Shown here: piece by piece, positions 35,676 to 43,895 of the stretch | Position numbering within the stretch: the stretch's first letter is position 1 | Layout: each line of letters opens with the position of its first letter | Assembly: GCF_039535785.1 (NCBI RefSeq) | Contig: NZ_BAAAXV010000003.1 | Location: 44,146 to 108,145 of the forward strand | From: Nonomuraea helvata | GTDB taxonomy: Bacteria; Actinomycetota; Actinomycetes; Streptosporangiales; Streptosporangiaceae | Direction: 5' to 3' | Length of the DNA stretch: 64,000 nt | Notes under the pieces: model-generated | What the model saw: the letters and a program-made list of their open reading frames with translations, nothing else | Database searches by the model: none | Told to the model about the DNA's origin: nothing | Program-made: the position numbers and the translations under genes

Positions 35676-37846
35676 CCCGCCATGCTCCTGACCCGCCGGG
35701 CACGTACGGCGGGCCGCCATCGCCCCCTTGGCCGGGGACCCCGGCGGCGCCGCCGAGCGCGGCCGGTGCACCGTCCAGGGCGTCGCGGCGCGGTCGGGAT
35801 GAGGCGGCGTTGTGGCGGCGGTTGGCCGGGTTGGCGTTGGTGGCGGCCATCGCGGGCACGGCAGGTTGGGGGTTCCATCGCGTCTTCCCCGGCACCGAGC
35901 TCCTGATCGCCGTCGTCCCGGCGGCCATCGCCCCCGCCGTGGTCGCCGCGCTCGTCCGCAGGCGCCCCCTGTGGCTGGCCCTGGCCCTCGACCTGGTTCT
36001 TTGGCTCGCCGGCACCGTCCCTCTCTACAAGGGCCTCCAGCCGACCGTCTTCGCCGACGTGGCGAACTCGTGGCCCGCCCTGCTCACCACCCTCCTCCCC
36101 GCCCAGCCCGAGCCGCACCTCCTCGTCCTCGTCCACACCCTGGTCTGGGCGGCCGCCACCATCGGGGCCGAGACCATGGCGAGGACCCGCACCAGGATCG
36201 CGGCCGCCGTCCCCGCCCTCCTCGTCTTCGGCGCGGCGCTGCTCCTGGGCGTGGACGGCGAGGGGTCGAACCTGCCGGTGGCGGGCGCGCTGTTCGTGCT
36301 CATTGCCGCCCTGGCGATCCTGCGCGAGGACCGCTCCCCGGTCTGGCTGCTCGCCGGGCTGCCGGCCGCCGCCGCGCTGGCCGCGCTGGCGCTGGTCGTG
36401 GGCCCGCTGCTGCCGATCGCCGCCCGCCCGTACAACCCCCGCGACGACGCCGACCTCCCCCCGCCCGCACGCGTCGACAGCGTCAGCCCGCTGGACCGGG
36501 TCTCGGCGTGGCTGCAGATTCCCGACAGGGAGCTGTTCACCGTCAAGGCCGACAAGCCACTCAACTGGCGGCTGGCCGTGCTCGACCGGTACGACGGCGT
36601 CCGGTGGACCACCGGCGCCCGCTTCCAGCCCACCGGCGGCCGGGTCCCCGAAGGCGACTGGACGGGCAAGGTGGACGTCGTACGCCAGAAGGTGACGTTC
36701 GTCGGCCTCCCGGGCACCTGGCTGCCCGCGGCCGAGCGGCCCGAGCAGGTCAGCGGCGTACGAGGGCTGGCGGTGGACCCCGAGAGCGGGGCGCTGCTGG
36801 CGGCCGAGAGACCCGCCAAGGGGACGGGCTACGAGGTGACCTCGCGTGTCCCCAAGCCGACCAAGGACGAGCTGCTCGCGGCCACGCCCGTGCACGACCC
36901 GGGCCTGACCGCGTTCCCCGCCGGACCGCAGCAGCGGCTGTTCCGCAAGCTCGCCCAGGAGGCCACCAAGGGCGCGACCACGCCGATCACGCAGGCGTAC
37001 CGGCTGCAGAAGTACCTGCGCACCAACGCCGGCTACGACGTCACCGCGCCGCCCGGGCACTCGCTGAAGGGGCTGGAGTTCTTCCTGCAGACGACGCATC
37101 GGGGCACGTCGGAGCAGTTCGCGACCGCGTTCGCGCTCATGGCCAGGACGCTCGGGCTGCCCTCGCGGGTGGTGGTGGGGTTCCGGCCGGGGGAGGCGTC
37201 CGGCGGGATGTACCACGTCAAGTCGGGGCATGTGATGGCGTGGGCGGAGATCAAGTTCGACAAGCTGGGCTGGCGGCCGTTCTACCCCACGCCGGGCCGG
37301 AGCGGCGCCAAGGACGACCATGACGTCGTGTCATCGGCCATCGAGGAGAGCGAGGAGCTGGAGGGCGAGTTCACGCAGGGCGGGAGCGACCGGCCGAAGA
37401 CGTCTCAGCCGCAGGCCACGGGCAACGGTGGGGAGCCCGAGAGCGGCCCGGCGACGTGGGTGGTCGTGTCGGTGGCGGGCGGGGCGCTGCTGGCGGCGTA
37501 CGCGGGCGTGGTGGTGGCGCTGCCGTGGTGGCGCAGGCGCAGACGCCGCCGGGCCCAGGGGCCCGAGCAGCGGGTGCTCGGCGCGTGGCGGCAGACGTGC
37601 GACGACCTGGGCCTGAAGGGCGAGGACGCCCTGACCGCCGCAGACGTCGTCGCCCGGCAATCAGCCGAAATATCGCCACACATCTTTGCGTTGGCGGAAA
37701 TTTCCAACTTCGTCAGGTACGCCCCCGACGCCGTCACCGAGGACGCCGCCACCGCGGCCTGGCAGCGCAGCGACGCCATCCGCAGGGCCGTACGCGCCAG
37801 GACGCCTCTCACCACCCGCCTGCTCAACCGCCTCCTCCTGCGATGA
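35672..37846 (+). CDS. TgpA-like membrane protein with degenerate transglutaminase domain
   Basis: 724 aa. A Pro-rich cytoplasmic head (1-45) is followed by about six membrane helices (50-240), an extracytoplasmic region (250-580) with the transglutaminase-like core, another membrane helix (about 595-620), and a DUF4129-type tail. The core aligns with active enzymes but the triad is lost: Ser480 in GTSEQF where Cys is expected, Met522 in VMAWAE where the His of HAW is expected, Tyr538 in FYPTP where Asp/Glu is usual. It is therefore probably a structural or binding protein. Last gene of the operon with MoxR and DUF58. Confidence 0.88.
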   Translation: MTRHAPDPPGTYGGPPSPPWPGTPAAPPSAAGAPSRASRRGRDEAALWRRLAGLALVAAIAGTAGWGFHRVFPGTELLIAVVPAAIAPAVVAALVRRRPLWLALALDLVLWLAGTVPLYKGLQPTVFADVANSWPALLTTLLPAQPEPHLLVLVHTLVWAAATIGAETMARTRTRIAAAVPALLVFGAALLLGVDGEGSNLPVAGALFVLIAALAILREDRSPVWLLAGLPAAAALAALALVVGPLLPIAARPYNPRDDADLPPPARVDSVSPLDRVSAWLQIPDRELFTVKADKPLNWRLAVLDRYDGVRWTTGARFQPTGGRVPEGDWTGKVDVVRQKVTFVGLPGTWLPAAERPEQVSGVRGLAVDPESGALLAAERPAKGTGYEVTSRVPKPTKDELLAATPVHDPGLTAFPAGPQQRLFRKLAQEATKGATTPITQAYRLQKYLRTNAGYDVTAPPGHSLKGLEFFLQTTHRGTSEQFATAFALMARTLGLPSRVVVGFRPGEASGGMYHVKSGHVMAWAEIKFDKLGWRPFYPTPGRSGAKDDHDVVSSAIEESEELEGEFTQGGSDRPKTSQPQATGNGGEPESGPATWVVVSVAGGALLAAYAGVVVALPWWRRRRRRRAQGPEQRVLGAWRQTCDDLGLKGEDALTAADVVARQSAEISPHIFALAEISNFVRYAPDAVTEDAATAAWQRSDAIRRAVRARTPLTTRLLNRLLLR

Positions 37847-37853
37847 TGCGCCC

Positions 37854-38834
37854 ATGAGAAGCGTCGAGGCCCAGCTCCTGCACCGCCCGCCGGGCCTGGC
37901 CGCGGGCGAGGTCGTCAGGCGGCTGGGGGCGATGCAGGCCCAGGACGTCCCCGCCGCCCTGCTCGCCTTCCGCGCCCGCTCCGCCACCCTCACCAGGCAG
38001 GACGTCGAGGCCGCCTGGCACGGACGCGAGATCGTCAGGACCTGGGGCCCGCGCGGCACGCTGCACTTCGTGCACGCCGACGACCTCCCCTGGCTGCACG
38101 CCCTCACCCGGCGCGCCACGAACACCCTGCGCCGCCTCCGCGAGGAGGGCGTCACCGGCGACGACCTGCCCGCGCTCATCGGCCGCGCCCTCGAGGATCA
38201 GGGCCCGCTCACCAAGGCCGAGCTGGAGGAGCGCCTGGCAGGCCGGGCCCGCGGCCAGGGCGTCGTGCACCTGGTGGCGCTGGCCGCGTACCACGGCCTG
38301 GCCGTCCTGGGCCCGCTCCGCCGGGGCAAGCCCACGTACGTGCACGCCGCCGACTGGCTGGGCGCCCCGATCGCCCCCGAGCCCGACCGCGACCGGGCGC
38401 TCAGGGAGCTGGCCACCCGCTACCGCCGCGCCCACCACCCCGCCGAGCCCGAGGACCTGGCCGCCTGGTCGGGACTGCCGCTGGGCGAGGCCCGCGCCGC
38501 CTGGAGCCTGAGCGCCGCCGGCCCGCCGCCCGCCGAGGAGAAGCCGGTGGTACGGCTGGCGCCCGCCTTCGACGAGTACCTGATGGGCTGGCGCAGCCGC
38601 GACCCGATCCTGGCGGCCGAGCACGCACGGAAGGTGTTCCCCGGCGGGGGCGTGCTGCGGCCCGTCGTGCTGGTGGGCGGCGTGATCAGGGGCGTGTGGG
38701 GGCGGAGGGGCGCGCAGGTGAGCGTGGAGCCGTTCGACGAGCTTCCCGGAGGTCTCCTCGACGCCGAGATCGCCGCCGAGATCGCCGCCGAGGTCGCCGG
38801 CGAGATCGCCGACGTGCGCCGCTTCCTGCAATGA
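37854..38834 (+). CDS. HTH_42 winged-helix protein, AlkZ/YcaQ-like DNA glycosylase
   Basis: 326 aa. The sequence LGAMQAQDVPAALLAFRAR near residues 24-42 carries Q28-A-Q30, matching the catalytic QxQ of AlkZ-type glycosylases; VRTWGPRGTLHFVHADDLPWL is the second family landmark, and the C-terminal half has DEYLMGW. AlkZ-group proteins excise bulky or crosslinking base adducts, often as self-resistance enzymes in antibiotic producers, but many family members are uncharacterised. The ATG at 37854 lies 8 bases after the TgpA-like stop, so it may be read through from that operon. Function as a glycosylase is inference. Confidence 0.75.
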   Translation: MRSVEAQLLHRPPGLAAGEVVRRLGAMQAQDVPAALLAFRARSATLTRQDVEAAWHGREIVRTWGPRGTLHFVHADDLPWLHALTRRATNTLRRLREEGVTGDDLPALIGRALEDQGPLTKAELEERLAGRARGQGVVHLVALAAYHGLAVLGPLRRGKPTYVHAADWLGAPIAPEPDRDRALRELATRYRRAHHPAEPEDLAAWSGLPLGEARAAWSLSAAGPPPAEEKPVVRLAPAFDEYLMGWRSRDPILAAEHARKVFPGGGVLRPVVLVGGVIRGVWGRRGAQVSVEPFDELPGGLLDAEIAAEIAAEVAGEIADVRRFLQ

Positions 38835-38903
38835 CCGCGGCGTGAAAGTGATCCGGCGTATCGGGTGATAACAGATGACCACTGATATGTCGGAAGGTTG
38901 CAC

Positions 38904-39476
38904 ATGACGGGGGAGACGATCGCGACCCAGGTGCCCTGGGCGGCCCGCGCGCCCGGCGCCCTGGACGGGGAGGGGTTCGCCGAGGCGTTCGACGCCCACT
39001 TCGGCGAGATCCACGCCTACGTCGCCCAGCGGCTCGGCCCGGACAACGCGGAGGACGTCGTCGCCGAGACATTCCTGACGGCGTTCCGCAAACGCGGGCA
39101 CTACGACCCGTCCCGCGCGAGCGTGCGAGCCTGGCTGTACGGGATCGCCACGAACCTCATCGGCAAGCACCGCCGCCTGGAGGCCCGCACCCTGCGCGCG
39201 CTCGGACGCTGCGGCCCCGAGCCGGAGTCCCCCGGGCACGAGGACTCGGTCGCGGTCCGCGTCAGCGCCCAGAGCCTGCGCCCGGAGCTGGCCGCCGCCC
39301 TGGCCGAGCTGGACCGCCGCGACCGCGACGTCCTGCTGCTCGTCGCGCTCGCCGGGCTGAGCCACGAGGAGATCGCCACCGCGCTCGGCATCCCGTACGG
39401 CACCGTCGGGTCCCGCCTGAGCCGGGCGAGGAAGAAGCTGCGCGCCCAGCTCGGGGAGGTGCTAGTCCATGGATGA
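38904..39476 (+). CDS. ECF-type RNA polymerase sigma factor
   Basis: 190 aa. Region 2 is AEAFDAHFGEIHAYVAQRLG, then AEDVVAETFLTAFRK and ASVRAWLYGIATNLIGKHRR; region 4 is LDRRDRDVLLLVALAGLSHEEIATAL followed by GTVGSRLSRARKKLR. ATG 38904 has CGGAAGG 6 bases upstream. The gene overlaps the next by 8 bases, the usual arrangement of an ECF sigma with its membrane partner, which may be its anti-sigma factor. Confidence 0.92.
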   Translation: MTGETIATQVPWAARAPGALDGEGFAEAFDAHFGEIHAYVAQRLGPDNAEDVVAETFLTAFRKRGHYDPSRASVRAWLYGIATNLIGKHRRLEARTLRALGRCGPEPESPGHEDSVAVRVSAQSLRPELAAALAELDRRDRDVLLLVALAGLSHEEIATALGIPYGTVGSRLSRARKKLRAQLGEVLVHG

Positions 39477-40239
39477 CCTGGAGCGCATCAGGGAGCTGTA
39501 CGGCACGCCGCAGGCGGACCCGCACGCTCAGGCCAGGGTGTGGCGGCGCGTGACGGCCAGGCGCCGGCGCCGGCGGCTGTCGTGGCTGCTGGTCCCGGTC
39601 GTCGCGGCGGCCGCCGCGCTGGCGTTCGTGCTGCACCAGCCCCCCGTTCACGAGCCGCACGTCTCCGGACGCTCCGTGCTGCTGGCGGCGGCCACCAGCG
39701 CGGCCTCGGGGCCCGCCGCCGGGGGGACGTACTGGCACATCAAGAAGGTTCGGGACGGCGACGAGGTGTCCGAGCTCTGGGCCACCAGAGACGGCCGGGC
39801 ATGGACGTCCGACGGGGGCCGGGTTGCGCCGGTCACCAGCGGGTCGCCGTTCAGCATGGCGGGGCGCGACCTGACGTTCGAGCAGATCCAGAGGCTTCCC
39901 GCGGACCCGGCGGCGCTCAGGGAGCGGGTGGCCGCGATGCTGCCCCCGGACGCCCAGGGCCTGCTCGCCGACGCGCTCAGCGGCCTGCTGTGGACCAAGC
40001 CGTCCCCGCCCGCGGTCCGCGCCGCCGCCTACCGCGCGCTGGCCGACCTGCCCGAGGTGCGCTACCTGGGGGCGAGCGGTCGCGGTGAGGCGTTCTCGTA
40101 CGAGCTGCCCAGCGGCGTCCGGCGCACGCTCGTCATCGACCCGGAGACCTCGCAGGTGCTCTCCTGCACCGACAGCAGGCCGTCCCCGCGCAGCGAGCGC
40201 GTGATCGAGGCGGGCTGGACCGACCGAGGCCCCCGCTAG
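39469..40239 (+). CDS. CU044_5270-type single-pass membrane protein, putative anti-sigma partner
   Basis: 256 aa. A short Arg-rich cytoplasmic head (VWRRVTARRRRRR) is followed by one membrane helix (LSWLLVPVVAAAAALAFVL, about 43-61) and an extracellular domain of about 190 residues (YWHIKKVRDGDEVSELWATRDG, then repeated helices and a C-terminal beta part). The start lies within the sigma gene, giving coupled translation. Such proteins regularly accompany ECF sigma factors; an anti-sigma or accessory role is likely but no zinc-binding anti-sigma motif is present. Confidence 0.8.
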   Translation: MDDLERIRELYGTPQADPHAQARVWRRVTARRRRRRLSWLLVPVVAAAAALAFVLHQPPVHEPHVSGRSVLLAAATSAASGPAAGGTYWHIKKVRDGDEVSELWATRDGRAWTSDGGRVAPVTSGSPFSMAGRDLTFEQIQRLPADPAALRERVAAMLPPDAQGLLADALSGLLWTKPSPPAVRAAAYRALADLPEVRYLGASGRGEAFSYELPSGVRRTLVIDPETSQVLSCTDSRPSPRSERVIEAGWTDRGPR

Positions 40240-40302
40240 CACCTTCTGACGACGACGATGGCGGCGCGTGGGTTTCGCGCGCCCTGAAACAGGAGCCACG
40301 AC

Positions 40303-41856
40303 GTGTTCTGGCGTGCCCGCACGACCTCAGGCAGGGCCATCTGCCTGAGCGACCAGTTTCCCGCGATCAAGGTGGAGGAGGTGATGCGAGGGCAGGTCAC
40401 GTTCGTCGGCCGGCCGCCGGTCGAGCTGGGCACGGACGTCGACTGGACCGCGAACCCGCACGGCAACCGCTCCTGGGCGCTGAACCTGCACGCGCTGCGC
40501 TGGATGGGCCGCCTGGTCGCCGAGTACGAGCGCTCGGGCGATCGCGCGTACCTCGACCGGGCCTCCGACCTGGCCGAGCAGTGGATCCGCGGGAACCCGC
40601 GCGGCCGCCCCCACATCAGCCCGTGGGCGTGGGCCGAGCACGCGGTCGCGTTACGCGCCCCGGCGCTCGTGTGCCTGAGCGAGCACGTGCGGACCCCGCT
40701 GCTCTGGGAGAGCCTGGCCGAGCACGGCGAGATCCTGGCCGACTCCGCCCTCTACCGCGCGGGCCACAACCACGGGCTGGACCAGGACATCGCGCTGCTG
40801 GTGGTCGGCTGCCGGCTCGGCCGGGCGCGCTGGCGCGACCTCGCCGTCCGCAGGATGACCGCCTCGGCCGAGCTGGCCATCGACGAACAGGGCGTGCTCC
40901 AGGAGCAGGCCCCCCGCTACGGCCTGTACGTGCACCGCCGGCTCGGCGTGGCGCTGCGGGCGATCGGCGAGAGCGGCGCGGAGCCGCCTCAGGCATTGAT
41001 CGCCCGGCGGAAGGCGCTGGAGGCGTACGTGGCGCACGCCACCCAGCCCGACGGCTGCCTCGCCCCCATCGGCGACAGCCCCGCCGACGCCCGCGCGGAC
41101 GGCTTTCCGCACGAGGGGCCGGTGGTGCGGGTGTTCGACGGCGGGTACGTCTTCGGCAGGACCGCCTGGGACGACCCGGGCTCGGCCTTCTACTCGATCA
41201 GGTTCGGCCCCGGCCGGCGGCTGCACGGGCACGAGGACCACCTGGGCGTCACCTACAGCGCCCAGGGCCGGCGGATCCTGGTCGAGGCCGGGTTCCACTC
41301 CTACGAGCGGACCGGGTACGCGGAATGGACCCGCTCACCCGAGGCGCACAACGTGCCGATCGCGGAGGGCGTCTTCCGCCCCGGCACCCCCACGCGGCTC
41401 GTCGGCTCGTCCGTCGGGCCGTCGTGCCAGAGCTTCGAGCTGGCCGACGACGCCTACGGGCCGGAGAGGACCCGGCGCGTCCGCGTCGACCACGGGCCCG
41501 ACCTGATGGCCGTGCACGACTCCGTCGCCCGTGGAACCCTGCGCAGCCTCTGGCACTTCGACCCCTCGCTCAAGGTGGTCGCGCGCCGCGACGGCGCGGT
41601 GGTGCTCGGGGCGGGGGACTGGCGGGTGACACTTCTGCAGTTCCCCGGGCCGGGGATGGCGGTGCGGCCGGGGCTGATCTCGACGGGCTACCTGCGTACC
41701 GCCGAGGTGGTGACCGTGCTGTCGCCTCCCGCGGCAGGCGTGCTCACCGTGATCGTGCCCGGCGCCGCCGACCCCCGCGTGTCGGTCTCGGACGACACGC
41801 TGACCGTCCACACCCCGGGCGGCCCCGTCACGCTCCACCGGCCGTACATCTTGTGA
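40303..41856 (+). CDS. Heparinase II/III-like protein (polysaccharide lyase fold)
   Basis: 517 aa from GTG 40303 with CAGGAG upstream. The N-terminal alpha/alpha toroid (ANPHGNRSWALNLHALRWM, PHISPWAWAEHAVALRAP, RAGHNHGLDQDIALL) contains the NHG... histidine expected in the catalytic groove. The C-terminal beta-sandwich region GRRLHGHEDHLGVTYSAQGRR matches the heparinase II/III family. There is no signal peptide, so it may act inside the cell or be exported another way. Likely substrate is an acidic polysaccharide or an envelope glycan. Its stop codon lies within the -35 box of the next gene. Confidence 0.85.
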   Translation: MFWRARTTSGRAICLSDQFPAIKVEEVMRGQVTFVGRPPVELGTDVDWTANPHGNRSWALNLHALRWMGRLVAEYERSGDRAYLDRASDLAEQWIRGNPRGRPHISPWAWAEHAVALRAPALVCLSEHVRTPLLWESLAEHGEILADSALYRAGHNHGLDQDIALLVVGCRLGRARWRDLAVRRMTASAELAIDEQGVLQEQAPRYGLYVHRRLGVALRAIGESGAEPPQALIARRKALEAYVAHATQPDGCLAPIGDSPADARADGFPHEGPVVRVFDGGYVFGRTAWDDPGSAFYSIRFGPGRRLHGHEDHLGVTYSAQGRRILVEAGFHSYERTGYAEWTRSPEAHNVPIAEGVFRPGTPTRLVGSSVGPSCQSFELADDAYGPERTRRVRVDHGPDLMAVHDSVARGTLRSLWHFDPSLKVVARRDGAVVLGAGDWRVTLLQFPGPGMAVRPGLISTGYLRTAEVVTVLSPPAAGVLTVIVPGAADPRVSVSDDTLTVHTPGGPVTLHRPYIL

Positions 41857-41879
41857 TGTACCCCCTATGGGGTTATGGT
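41851..41879 (+). promoter_or_regulatory. Leaderless promoter with palindromic operator
   Basis: TTGTGA (41851-41856), 17 bases, then TATGGT (41874-41879), placing transcription start at or next to the ATG at 41886, so the mRNA would be leaderless. The spacer holds the near-palindrome TACCCCCTATGGGGTTA (41859-41875), whose centre is occupied by TAT. A protein bound here would block polymerase; the ribbon-helix-helix domain encoded just downstream is the obvious candidate. Confidence 0.65.
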
Positions 41880-41885
41880 GGGGTC

Positions 41886-42635
41886 ATGCCAAAGATCAAC
41901 GTTTACCTGCCGGACGAACTGGCGGAGGCCGTCAAGCAGGCCGGCGTGCCGGTGTCGGCCGTCTGCCAGCGAGCGCTGGAGCAGGCGGTGCGCAGGGTGA
42001 CCGCCATCAGGGAGACCGTCCTGGCGGATCTCGACCTGGAGGAGCCGACGGGCGCGCTGACCCACCTGACGGGGCGGGCGCGCACCGTGCTCAAGCTCGC
42101 CGCCGAACAGGCCCGCGCCGAGGGGGCCGCGAGCGTCGGGACCGAGCACCTGCTCGGCGGAATGCTGAGCGAGGGCGCCAACCTGGCGCTGCGCGTCCTG
42201 GCCGTCATGGACATCCAGCCCGAACAGGTCAAACGCGACCTCGCGCAGCGCCACCAGGCCGCGGCGGGCACCGAGACGCCGCAGAGCTTCAGCGGCCCGG
42301 CGGCCAACGCGCTCGAGTTCGCCGTCACGGAGGCCACCTCGCTGGGCCACAACTACGTCGGCTGCGAACACCTCCTGCTGGGCCTGGTCGCCGAGCCGGA
42401 CGGCACCGCCGGCCAGGTCCTGCGCGCGCTGGGCGCCGACCCCAGGCTCACGCGGCGCGCCGTGACCGCGGCCCTTGCCGGCTACGTCCACCTCCGCGCC
42501 CAGACCCAGCAGGGCGGCCCTGCCGCCCAGGGCGGGGATCAGCTCGCGGCGCTGGCCACCGTGGTCAAGAACGAGCTGCAGTCGATCGCGCAGCGCCTCG
42601 AGCGCCTGGAACGGCACGCCGGCCTCGACGGCTGA
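41886..42635 (+). CDS. Ribbon-helix-helix / Clp N-domain fusion protein
   Basis: 249 aa. Residues 1-36 (MPKINVYLPDELAEAVKQAG, VSAVCQRALEQAVRR) form an RHH DNA-binding unit of the CopG/MetJ kind. Residues 55-200 hold two Clp-N repeats, each with the EHLL motif (VGTEHLLGGML and VGCEHLLLGLV), as in ClpC/ClpA N domains that bind substrates and adaptors. A short coiled-coil tail (VVKNELQSIAQRLERLERH) closes it. There is no AAA+ module, so it is not an unfoldase. It probably autoregulates through the palindrome in its promoter and may connect transcription to protein quality control or be a Clp target. Confidence 0.82.
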   Translation: MPKINVYLPDELAEAVKQAGVPVSAVCQRALEQAVRRVTAIRETVLADLDLEEPTGALTHLTGRARTVLKLAAEQARAEGAASVGTEHLLGGMLSEGANLALRVLAVMDIQPEQVKRDLAQRHQAAAGTETPQSFSGPAANALEFAVTEATSLGHNYVGCEHLLLGLVAEPDGTAGQVLRALGADPRLTRRAVTAALAGYVHLRAQTQQGGPAAQGGDQLAALATVVKNELQSIAQRLERLERHAGLDG

Positions 42636-42646
42636 GGCGTTGTCCG

Positions 42647-42724
42647 GTGAACGCGTCCGCAGCTCTTCGTGTTGCCCTCGCGGCGTTGATCGTGGTGGGC
42701 CTTGTGATCGCGGCTCTGTGGTGA
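42647..42724 (+). CDS. Possible 25-residue membrane peptide
   Basis: GTG start, then NASAALRVALAALIVVGLVIAALW and a stop: one predicted membrane helix filling nearly the whole peptide. A GAGG sequence lies 9 bases upstream, overlapping the end of the Clp-N gene. It could be a translated microprotein coupled to that gene. Supported only by hydrophobicity and context. Confidence 0.35.
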   Translation: MNASAALRVALAALIVVGLVIAALW

Positions 42725-42779
42725 CGTTGTTTTCGAAACACGTGCGAACAGAGAGTCATCGAGTGGTAACTTTTCGCAC

Positions 42780-43643
42780 ATGCCTTCCTCGCAGCACGAG
42801 GCGCTCCATCGCATATTCCGCGACAAACCGGAGCTTTATGCCCATGCCTTCAAAATGCTCAACATCGACTTCCCGACCCCGAGCGAAATCGCCGTAGTCG
42901 ATACCGACATGACGGAGATATCGCCGATCGAGCGGCGTGCCGACTCGGTGATGATGTTCACGTCCCGATTCGGCGGCAAGCACGTCGTCATCAGCGAGTC
43001 ACAGTCACAGAGCGACAACGACAAGATTTCCGCGTGGGCTTATTACATCAGCTACGCGCACATCAAGTTCGAGTGTCAGGTGACTCTCATGGTGATCTGT
43101 CAGGACCTGGCCACGGCCCGGTGGGCCCGTGAGCCGAAGCCGATCGGCCTGGCCGGCCATCCCTCCCTCGTCGTGCATCCCATCGTGCTCGGCCCTGACA
43201 TCGTGCCCGCGATCACTGACACCGCCGAAGCGTGCACGGACGCGGTGCTCACCATGTACTCGGCGCTCACACACGCGCGATCTCCCAAGGTCGATGCCAT
43301 ACTGAAAGCCTTGGACGTCGCGCTGACCACGATCGATACCGACACCGCCAAGTACATCGCCGAACAAACGGAAATAGGTCTCGGAGACACCAACGCCCGA
43401 CAGATCTGGAGACGTCTGATGGCCATGCAGAACTATCGCTTCAAGTCCGAGTTTGCCGAGATGCTCCGAGACGAGGGCAAGGCGGCGTCCGTGCTGATGA
43501 TCCTGGAGGATCGCGGCGTGCCTGTCACGGAGTCGATTCGGGAGCGGATCATGGCCTGCACGGATCGTACCCTTCTGGAGAACTGGCTCCTCCGGTCCTT
43601 CAAAGTCACCACCGCTGAAGAGCTCTTCGACGGAGACGTCTGA
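42780..43643 (+). CDS. Rpn-like PD-(D/E)XK nuclease/transposase-family protein
   Basis: 287 aa. The layout MPSSQHEALHRIFRDKPELY, RRADSVMMF, VVISESQSQSDNDK and WAYYISYAHIKF follows a family common in actinomycetes that is related to Rpn recombination-promoting nucleases; the Asp of RRADSV and the ESQ segment would be the nuclease core, though it looks weakened. The C-terminal ~75 residues form a separate helical module (MAMQNYRFKSEFAEMLRDEG to TTAEELFDGDV). The codon use is clearly less GC-rich than in neighbours, suggesting recent acquisition. TAACTT ends 7 bases before the ATG, so it may be leaderless. Confidence 0.65.
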   Translation: MPSSQHEALHRIFRDKPELYAHAFKMLNIDFPTPSEIAVVDTDMTEISPIERRADSVMMFTSRFGGKHVVISESQSQSDNDKISAWAYYISYAHIKFECQVTLMVICQDLATARWAREPKPIGLAGHPSLVVHPIVLGPDIVPAITDTAEACTDAVLTMYSALTHARSPKVDAILKALDVALTTIDTDTAKYIAEQTEIGLGDTNARQIWRRLMAMQNYRFKSEFAEMLRDEGKAASVLMILEDRGVPVTESIRERIMACTDRTLLENWLLRSFKVTTAEELFDGDV

Positions 43644-43882
43644 TGACCATGCGGAATTATCGGTTCAGGTCCGAGCTCGCCGAGATGTTCCGGGCCGAGG
43701 GACGGGTCGAGGCCGAGGCCCGCGGCCGGGCGCGAGCCTTGCTGACAGTTCTGGCGGCGCGGGGGCTACCCGTCACAGAGTCGGTCCGGGAGCGAATTCA
43801 GGCGTGCACGGATTGCACCGTCCTCGAAAGCTGGCTCGATCGATCGCTCGAAGCCACTACGGTCGAGGAGATTTTCGACTGA
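43643..43882 (+). CDS. Free-standing copy of the Rpn-like C-terminal module
   Basis: 79 aa, starting within the upstream stop (TGATG). It is a diverged repeat of the last ~75 residues of the preceding protein: NYRFRSELAEMFRAEGR versus NYRFKSEFAEMLRDEGK, then GLPVTESVRERIQACTDCT versus GVPVTESIRERIMACTDRT, ending TTVEEIFD versus TTAEELFD. It could be a partial duplication that is still translated, or the remains of a second full gene whose N-terminal part was deleted. It converges on corA with 13 bases between. Confidence 0.6.
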   Translation: MTMRNYRFRSELAEMFRAEGRVEAEARGRARALLTVLAARGLPVTESVRERIQACTDCTVLESWLDRSLEATTVEEIFD

Positions 43883-43895
43883 CCCCAGCCCAGCG

